This document shows, piece by piece, positions 57,968 to 64,000 of a DNA stretch of 64,000 bases (positions are counted from its first letter, which is position 1; the number at the start of each line of letters is the position of its first letter). Made by a program: the position numbers and the translations under genes. The stretch comes from Cytophagales bacterium WSM2-2 (GTDB taxonomy: Bacteria; Bacteroidota; Bacteroidia; Cytophagales; Cyclobacteriaceae), in assembly GCA_015472025.1 (NCBI GenBank), contig BNHL01000001.1, positions 3,212,001 through 3,276,000 on the forward strand. The letters are read 5' to 3'. The notes beneath the pieces are model-generated. The model was not told where the DNA came from. It searched no databases and saw only the letters and a list, made by a program, of their open reading frames with translations.

Positions 57968-59590
57968 TTAACTATTATTAGTGGACTTCTTATGCTCCAT
58001 CGCAGCCCCAACGAATTTCACAAACAATGGATGAGGACTTAACACCGTACTTCTTAGCTCCGGATGGAATTGGACACCAATGAACCACGGATGATCTTTT
58101 AACTCTACGACTTCCACCAAGCCTGAATCCGGGTTGACACCCACGGCTTTCAATCCTGCCTCCTCCATTTGCTCCATGTACTTGTTATTGAACTCATAGC
58201 GATGACGGTGACGCTCGTGAATCATGGTGTCACCGTAAACATGTTGTGCCTTCGAGCCTTTCTTGAGTTTGCAGTCATAAGACCCTAGACGCATAGTACC
58301 GCCTTTTGTTGTAATCTTTTTCTGCTCTTCCATCAGGTCGATCACCGGATTCTTTGTTTTTGGGTTCAATTCGGTGGTGCTGGCCTCCAGCTTCAATACG
58401 TGCCGGGCAAATTCCACCACAGCACATTGCATTCCAAGGCATATTCCCAGGAAAGGGATTTTATTTTCGCGGACATAACGTACCGCCTCAATTTTTCCTT
58501 CAAGTCCTCGCTCACCAAAACCAGGAGCAACGAGTACGCCATCCAACCCTCCCAGAGTTTCTTTTACTGTTTCCTTGCTGATGTCTTCGGAAGAAATCCA
58601 TTTCACATTCACTTTGCAATCGTTTTGAGAACCTGCGTGAATGAACGCTTCCGCAATGGATTTGTAAGCATCAGGAAGTGATACATATTTTCCCACCAGT
58701 CCAATATTTACTTCATTGATCGGGCTTTTGAGTTTCGCCAAAAATGCTTTCCACTGTTCGAGCTCGGGCTCATGCTTCGATGTCATTTTCAATTTTGAAA
58801 GCACACGCTCATCGAGTTTTTCTTTCTTCATGAGCAAAGGAACATCATAGATCGTCTCGGCATCGATCGCTTCGATCACCGAGTTGATATTCACGTTACA
58901 GAACAGCGCCAGCTTCTTCCGGATCTCCATCGACAACGGGAGTTCTGTGCGGCATACTAATATGTCAGGCTGAATTCCATAAGAGAGTAACTCCTTTACC
59001 GAATGTTGGGTCGGTTTGGTTTTCAGTTCCTTTGCAGCCTTTAAATAGGGAATGAGCGTAAGGTGAATGACCATGGAGTTATTGGCTCCAAGTTCCCAAC
59101 GTACCTGGCGCACGGCTTCCACAAAGGGGAGGGATTCGATATCACCGACAGAACCACCGATTTCTGTAATGATGAAATCATATTTCCCGGTTTCGTCCAG
59201 CAAAAAGATATTCCGTTTGATTTCGTCTGTGATGTGCGGTACGACCTGTACCGTTTTGCCAAGGTACTCACCATGTCTTTCCTTGGTGATGACATTATTA
59301 TAGATACGGCCGGTAGTCACGTTGTTAGCCTGGCTGGTGCGGACGTTCAGAAATCGTTCGTAGTGCCCAAGGTCGAGGTCCGTTTCGGCACCGTCATCAG
59401 TTACATAACATTCCCCGTGCTCATAGGGATTGAGTGTGCCCGGGTCGATATTGATATACGGGTCAAATTTTTGAATGGTGACCGTAAACCCCCTGGCTTG
59501 CAGCAATTTACCCAGCGATGCTGAGATAATTCCTTTGCCTAGCGAAGACGTAACACCTCCGGTAACGAATATGTATTTAGCTGATGACAT
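57968..59590 (-). CDS. pyrG: CTP synthase
   Basis: This 540-aa enzyme converts UTP to CTP using glutamine. The N-terminal amidoligase domain starts [21 protein letters not shown] with the P-loop, and [14 protein letters not shown] is conserved. The C-terminal class I glutamine amidotransferase has the nucleophile Cys in [12 protein letters not shown] and the His-Glu pair in VQFHPEL. The ATG at 59590 is preferred over an upstream TTG at 59611. A -7 box TACCTTTG on the minus strand lies 18 bases upstream. Confidence 0.97.
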   Translation of the reverse strand: MSSAKYIFVTGGVTSSLGKGIISASLGKLLQARGFTVTIQKFDPYINIDPGTLNPYEHGECYVTDDGAETDLDLGHYERFLNVRTSQANNVTTGRIYNNVITKERHGEYLGKTVQVVPHITDEIKRNIFLLDETGKYDFIITEIGGSVGDIESLPFVEAVRQVRWELGANNSMVIHLTLIPYLKAAKELKTKPTQHSVKELLSYGIQPDILVCRTELPLSMEIRKKLALFCNVNINSVIEAIDAETIYDVPLLMKKEKLDERVLSKLKMTSKHEPELEQWKAFLAKLKSPINEVNIGLVGKYVSLPDAYKSIAEAFIHAGSQNDCKVNVKWISSEDISKETVKETLGGLDGVLVAPGFGERGLEGKIEAVRYVRENKIPFLGICLGMQCAVVEFARHVLKLEASTTELNPKTKNPVIDLMEEQKKITTKGGTMRLGSYDCKLKKGSKAQHVYGDTMIHERHRHRYEFNNKYMEQMEEAGLKAVGVNPDSGLVEVVELKDHPWFIGVQFHPELRSTVLSPHPLFVKFVGAAMEHKKSTNNS

Positions 59591-59608
59591 GGGCTGAAAA
59601 AATCCGCG

Positions 59609-59616
59609 CAAAGGTA
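59609..59616 (-). promoter_or_regulatory. -7 promoter box for pyrG (minus strand TACCTTTG)
   Basis: This exact TAnnTTTG match is 18 bases upstream of the pyrG ATG. An imperfect inverted repeat (59629-59641 with 59666-59676) lies immediately upstream of it. Confidence 0.5.
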
Positions 59617-59628
59617 GGCTATTTGACT

Positions 59629-59676
59629 AATCCGCAGCCCGCTCCTGTCAAATTATTTCCGGAATCGGGCTGGATT
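59629..59676. repeat. Imperfect inverted repeat upstream of pyrG
   Basis: The left arm AATCC-GC-AGCCCG (59629-59641) pairs with CGGGCTGGATT (59666-59676), with a two-base bulge in the left arm. The loop is 24 bases. It lies in the 235-base divergent spacer between pyrG and the PKD-protein gene, a plausible operator. Confidence 0.45.
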
Positions 59677-59825
59677 CAAACACGTTTGGCCTGTTAAAGA
59701 ACGCCTTATCGTTGTTAACGTCAGGCTTGCCGTCAAAGCGCGGCAGGTAGGGAGCACCTTTCGTTTCTTTGTTGGATCATCCGAACCGTCTGATTGGCTT
59801 TATCCGGCTAAATCAAATTTAATCA

Positions 59826-62800
59826 GTGAAGAAGGGCATATTTTATTTGGCTTTTGCTTCGACCCTATTTTTTGTTGAAGCAGCTCAAGCGCAATGCGGA
59901 GGTATCATGGAACCGGGATTCCAGTTCCTGACCAGCAGTCGCGGGTGTGCGCCTTATACCGTCCAGATTGAAACCCATTATCTCAACGCAGTTGCTGGTA
60001 CGATTTACTATGCGAATTGGGGTGACGGGTCCCCGGCTGAAATGTTCACTCAAACGAATGCCACGGGTGTGATCATGACTCACCTTTACCCCAATACTTC
60101 GGTCGATTGCGGATATGATGTGACCATTGATGCTTCAAATGCCTGCAACCCGCGCGGCTCAGTTGTGGCGATCACCACGCAGGTCATAGTCTGGACAAAT
60201 GATGTCATCTCCATCAGCCCGAATGTTTTTCGCGTCTGTGAAGGATTTGCTGCGTCACTTCAGTTTACGGATAACAGTGCATGGAATTGTTTTCCTCGTG
60301 CTACTCGCGAGAACAATGCTCCGCGATGGATTAAATGGATTTATGGAACCGGTGCGGCTGCTTCACAAATCCCCGGAATCAAAGTTAACGGGGTCACTCC
60401 CGGAGCATTCCCTTATTATAACCCGGCACCAAATACGAACCCGATCTATCCGGTCACTTCCCCCGGGCAGACGAGTTTGATGATCAATGTTCCGGTCACT
60501 GCTCCTGCAGACCTGGGTAAGATATTCGAGGTGACATTGAAAAACTGGAATCAATGCAATGCATATGACAACGATCTTACCGACAATGATCCGTTCAATC
60601 CAGTGGGAGGAAACCTCCTTAATGGTGACAATGCACCGCAGGTGACGACTGCGCAGGTCGTCATTGTGCCATCGCCACAGCCGGATTTTGTTACGAAGTT
60701 CGGAAATGCCAGTGGCCCGATTCAAACTACGTTTTGCATTGGAGACAATATTTATTTTGATGATCAGACTCCGCTGATTGCCGGGGCCTCGTTTGGCTTC
60801 ACCTGGGAGTTCTACAATAACAGTACAGGTGCAGGAGCTCCTATCTCCACATCGACCAATCACAACCCGACTTTTTCATATTCTACCGGAGGACAGAAAT
60901 TGATTCGCCTCTCTGTAAAAGATAATAATGCAGCTGGCGGGTGCGTAAGTTCTTTTGACATGGTGATTACTATTTCACCGGCATTGATCGCTAAGATCAA
61001 AACAACTGACTTTTCGAACAACCCGATCACTCCTGATTTTTGCCAGAATGCCGCAGCACCACTAAACACTTTTCAGGTAAGGTTCTCAGACGTGTCTACC
61101 GGAGTACTTACTGCCAGTACGGAATGGCAATGGCAGTTCTTTGACGAAAATAATGCACTTGTAATGCAGGCGCCTGCTTCTGGTTTTTCTTCGACAGTAC
61201 TCGGGCCGTTTGACCGGTCTTTTACCAACCGGGGAATTTATAGAGCTGTATTAACTATTCGTGATAATGTGACCGGATGCCAGACGCAAGATGAGGTGCA
61301 AGTACGCGTGTTTGAAAATCCGGTTCCTGTTTTTTCCGCTTCACGCGTCTGCCAGGGACTTGCTACCATGTTCAACGAAAGTTCAACATTGAATTCAATT
61401 AACGGAGAATCAATTGTCTTGAGGGAATGGGACTTCAACTACAACGGAACCACTTTTAACAAAGACCCCGCCTTCGATAATCAAACTTCTTTCTCCAGAT
61501 CATTGGGGGCGGCCGGAACTCACCAGGTAGCGCTGCGCGTGACCACTAATCAATACGGATGTTCCCAGATTCTTGTACAGCCTGTAACGGTTGATCCTTT
61601 GCCAAACGCAACCTTTACTCCTGATGTAGTTGCTGGTTGCAGTATCCTCACCGTCAATTTCACAAATACTTCTGCGACAGGTCAGCCTGATGTCATTGAT
61701 CGGTTTGTATGGGAAGTAGATGACCGGTTGGGCTCCGGGTTTCAGACTGTTGCCACACAGCGACCCACTGATCCTGGTTTCACCAATGTGTTTACATATG
61801 CTTTTAAAAACACGAACACTGTAAACAAGCTTGAGGATATTCGTCTTCATGTTTATACAGTTCATGGCTGTGAGACAATTTCAGCGCCCACGACCATCAC
61901 GATTTATCCGGGAACAAAAGCCGGGTATAGCTCCATCAACTATTCACCGTTCAACAACAATTGCTCTCCGCTGACAGTCAATTTTTCCGTTGACGCGGCA
62001 ACGCAGTCGCTTAATCCATCAGACTACACCTGGACAATAAGCGATGTCAACGGACAAATTTCGTCTACGAGCACAGGCACAAATCCGAACTTCGGTTTTA
62101 ATTTCAGCAATACAACCCTGTCGATTAAAGATTTTTCAGTAAAACTTCGCGCTACTTTAAACACAGGTTGCTTCGGTGATTCCGTTAGAACGATTCGCGT
62201 CTCACCAATTCCAACATCAATTTTCACAATCGATACGTTGCAATACGATTGTGATGTTTTGAAAATAAATCTGGTGGCGACACAGAAGGGATTGTCGTCC
62301 TATCACTGGGTGATCCTTGAAAATGGAGTGAACGTTAGTGATGTTACGAGTACATCAGATCAATTTGAATTTACTTTTAATCGTGCAGTCTCCGATATCA
62401 ACGTTCAGTTCTCCCTTGACACAAAAAATTTCGCCAACTGTAGCAGTATTATTTCTTCCAGCACGATCGTAGTGCCGAAGCTCGACAATATGAATGCTTC
62501 GTTCACAGCGAGCCCTATGACGCAGTCGTTTCCTTCCGCCACAGTCACTCTCACGAACAATACGACTCCTGGCCCTTGGACATACCTTTGGGATTTTGGA
62601 GATGGCACGACCTCTTCCAATGGTGGAGTAGGGAGCCACACATACAGCACTTTTGGTGTTTATACCATCAAATTGACGGTCACGCATACCGTTTGCTCTC
62701 AGAGTGCAACACAAACAATCACGATTCTGGCAGTGCCACCTGTAGTCAATTTCAGTTACAATCCAGCCACAGGTTGCGAAGCACTCACCGTCCAGTTTGC

Positions 62801-63530
62801 AAATCAAACGCTCTATGCAGACCCCTCTACTTTTTCCTGGAATTTCGGTGATGGTAACACTTCAAAACTAGCGAGCCCAACACACACTTATTCTACACCC
62901 GGGAAGTACACAGTGTCGCTCAGTGCATCGAATGTGACAGGACAGGTAGTTACGACAACAAAAACAGACGCCATCGAAGTGTACGTCAGAGCGATTGCCA
63001 ATTTCAAGGTCACTCCTGTACTCGTTTTCATTCCGGGAGGGTCAGTTTATACGTCTAACTTAAGCCAGGACGCCACTTCTTTTTGGTGGGATTTTGGAGA
63101 TGGTGAAACCTCGATGGAGATCAGGCCAGAGCATGTGTATTCAAAGGAGGGAGATTTTACAATCACGTTGGTGGCGAGCAATTCATTCAATTGTAGTGAT
63201 ACTTCGAGAATGACAGGTGTGGTTACCGCTAGGAAGGGCGGTCAATTACTGGTTCCCAATGCCTTTACACCAAGCACCAACGGTCCTGGTGCCGGTGACG
63301 GACGAAACGATGTGTTCCTTCCGGTGATGGCAGGCATTACGAAATTCGAAATGCTTGTTTTCAATCGCTGGGGACAAATGGTTTTCGAAAGTCGCGATTC
63401 CTCTCACGGGTGGGACGGCTATTTCAACGGTAAGCTTTGTGAGCAAGACGTGTACATGTACAAACTCACTGTAACCTTGGAATCGGGAGAGACATTAACG
63501 CGAACAGGTGACATTAATCTGATCCGATGA
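59826..63530 (+). CDS. PKD-domain protein with T9SS type B (gliding-motility) C-terminal domain
   Basis: This 1234-aa protein starts with GTG and a signal peptide (KKGIFYLAFASTLFFVEAAQAQ). The long middle consists of PKD-like beta-sandwich modules; three clear ones near residues 919, 1004 and 1088 carry WDFGDG, WNFGDG and WDFGDG. The last 95 residues (from LLVPNAFTPSTNGPGAGDGRNDVF) are a type B T9SS sorting domain (CHU_C type), with MLVFNRWGQMVFES and WDGYFNGK. Proteins of this class are exported by T9SS and may be attached to the surface or released. The adjacent PorP/SprF-like gene overlaps its stop by four bases, as expected for type B cargo. Confidence 0.93.
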   Translation: MKKGIFYLAFASTLFFVEAAQAQCGGIMEPGFQFLTSSRGCAPYTVQIETHYLNAVAGTIYYANWGDGSPAEMFTQTNATGVIMTHLYPNTSVDCGYDVTIDASNACNPRGSVVAITTQVIVWTNDVISISPNVFRVCEGFAASLQFTDNSAWNCFPRATRENNAPRWIKWIYGTGAAASQIPGIKVNGVTPGAFPYYNPAPNTNPIYPVTSPGQTSLMINVPVTAPADLGKIFEVTLKNWNQCNAYDNDLTDNDPFNPVGGNLLNGDNAPQVTTAQVVIVPSPQPDFVTKFGNASGPIQTTFCIGDNIYFDDQTPLIAGASFGFTWEFYNNSTGAGAPISTSTNHNPTFSYSTGGQKLIRLSVKDNNAAGGCVSSFDMVITISPALIAKIKTTDFSNNPITPDFCQNAAAPLNTFQVRFSDVSTGVLTASTEWQWQFFDENNALVMQAPASGFSSTVLGPFDRSFTNRGIYRAVLTIRDNVTGCQTQDEVQVRVFENPVPVFSASRVCQGLATMFNESSTLNSINGESIVLREWDFNYNGTTFNKDPAFDNQTSFSRSLGAAGTHQVALRVTTNQYGCSQILVQPVTVDPLPNATFTPDVVAGCSILTVNFTNTSATGQPDVIDRFVWEVDDRLGSGFQTVATQRPTDPGFTNVFTYAFKNTNTVNKLEDIRLHVYTVHGCETISAPTTITIYPGTKAGYSSINYSPFNNNCSPLTVNFSVDAATQSLNPSDYTWTISDVNGQISSTSTGTNPNFGFNFSNTTLSIKDFSVKLRATLNTGCFGDSVRTIRVSPIPTSIFTIDTLQYDCDVLKINLVATQKGLSSYHWVILENGVNVSDVTSTSDQFEFTFNRAVSDINVQFSLDTKNFANCSSIISSSTIVVPKLDNMNASFTASPMTQSFPSATVTLTNNTTPGPWTYLWDFGDGTTSSNGGVGSHTYSTFGVYTIKLTVTHTVCSQSATQTITILAVPPVVNFSYNPATGCEALTVQFANQTLYADPSTFSWNFGDGNTSKLASPTHTYSTPGKYTVSLSASNVTGQVVTTTKTDAIEVYVRAIANFKVTPVLVFIPGGSVYTSNLSQDATSFWWDFGDGETSMEIRPEHVYSKEGDFTITLVASNSFNCSDTSRMTGVVTARKGGQLLVPNAFTPSTNGPGAGDGRNDVFLPVMAGITKFEMLVFNRWGQMVFESRDSSHGWDGYFNGKLCEQDVYMYKLTVTLESGETLTRTGDINLIR

Positions 63531-64000
63531 AGAAAATAGTTTTCATGCTTTTCTTTTTGAGAGCGTTGAACTCGTTCGCACAGGATCCTGAGTTCAGTCA
63601 GTACTATGCAGCGCCATTGTATTTGAATCCTGCCTTCACCGGAACGACCAACGATCACCGCTTCATAGCGAACTATCGCAATCAATGGCCGAGTGTTGCA
63701 CAAGGCTACACAACCACTGCTTTTTCGTATGATTTTAATTTACACGATCTCAATAGCGGCTTTGGTTTCCTGGCTACTCAGGATCAGGCGGGAACCGCAT
63801 CGATGAGATCTATCCAGTTTAATTTTCTGTATTCCTACAAATGGAGGGTATCAAGTAAATGGGTTATTTCTTCAGGATTGAATTTCGGCTATGCTTCGCG
63901 GAGTATTGATTTTAATAAACTGCTTTTTGCCGATCAGTTACAGTTGGGTGCAAACGGTACAGTACCCACCAGTGACCCAACCCTGAGCACCGCGGGTAAT
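63527..64000 (+). CDS. T9SS PorP/SprF-family membrane protein (3' truncated)
   Basis: 158 codons are present before the right edge. A signal peptide (KKIVFMLFFLRALNSFAQ) is followed by the family hallmark DPEFSQYYAAPLYLNPAFTGTT and repeated short amphipathic beta strands of an outer-membrane barrel. PorP/SprF-family proteins associate with T9SS and are required, in the best-studied cases, for secretion of type B cargo encoded next to them. The ATG overlaps the cargo stop codon (ATGA), so this is probably its dedicated partner. The C-terminus is outside the window. Confidence 0.93.
   Translation, partial: MKKIVFMLFFLRALNSFAQDPEFSQYYAAPLYLNPAFTGTTNDHRFIANYRNQWPSVAQGYTTTAFSYDFNLHDLNSGFGFLATQDQAGTASMRSIQFNFLYSYKWRVSSKWVISSGLNFGYASRSIDFNKLLFADQLQLGANGTVPTSDPTLSTAGN

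Noticed and set aside
59063-59524. A 153-residue plus-strand frame opposite pyrG
   Set aside because: It is antisense to conserved CTP synthase sequence and shows no family signature.
60363-60863. A 166-residue minus-strand frame opposite the PKD-protein gene
   Set aside because: It lies wholly inside a well-supported coding sequence and its translation shows no domain or plausible start.

Overview
The window looks like a chromosomal segment of a Bacteroidota bacterium, most likely order Cytophagales. The evidence is a type IX secretion (T9SS) type A sorting tail on the giant protein, a type B 'gliding-motility' tail on a PKD protein followed by a PorP/SprF-family gene, the gene order parA-parB-DUF5683-dapB-lepB, a TonB/Omp85-type envelope gene set, and several copies of the Bacteroidota -7 promoter box TAnnTTTG close to start codons. 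Genes are tightly packed. No gene-free stretch exceeds about 240 bases, and I see no tRNA, rRNA, CRISPR array, prophage or insertion sequence.

Region 1 (1-20026) is the 3' part of one enormous gene that enters from the left edge. It encodes at least 6674 residues of a secreted, T9SS-exported surface protein. About 13.2 kb of it is two tandem-repeat blocks: 8 copies of a 576-bp unit, then 7 copies of a 954-bp unit plus two 939-bp hybrid copies. Many copies are identical or nearly identical in DNA. Older diverged Ig/PKD-like modules, a jelly-roll, an Omp28-like domain and the sorting tail follow. Convergent to it lies a two-gene regulatory operon (sigma-54 response regulator and soluble hybrid histidine kinase), a candidate regulator by position only.

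Region 2 (23382-33177) has a TerB-like/rhomboid protease/holA operon, a large TPR protein with a beta-barrel partner, then a SPOR protein, a TonB-like protein and an Omp85-type barrel. Region 3 (33174-45509) holds mostly metabolic genes: an SDR/phytanoyl-CoA dioxygenase pair, tyrS with a PAP2-like membrane protein, a COG2509-type flavoprotein with a CoA-binding protein, a PPK2 polyphosphate kinase with a Gfo/Idh/MocA oxidoreductase, a second TerB-like protein, a conserved unknown, a coiled-coil membrane protein and a methyltransferase.

Region 4 (45584-52187) contains apaG, ung, an AraC/VOC pair, and the minus-strand run parA-parB-DUF5683-dapB-lepB. A hairpin separates the VOC gene from lepB, and parS-half-site-like direct repeats lie upstream of parA. 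Region 5 (52188-64000) has a two-gene ABC exporter, two small membrane proteins with an ECF sigma factor, yidC and pyrG on the minus strand, and a T9SS type B PKD protein with its PorP/SprF-like partner running off the right edge.

The main themes are cell-surface display through T9SS (both ends of the window) and envelope biogenesis (YidC, LepB, TonB, Omp85, TPR/barrel). Housekeeping replication, segregation and translation genes lie between. The most unusual feature is the mosaic, homogenised repeat structure of the giant surface protein.
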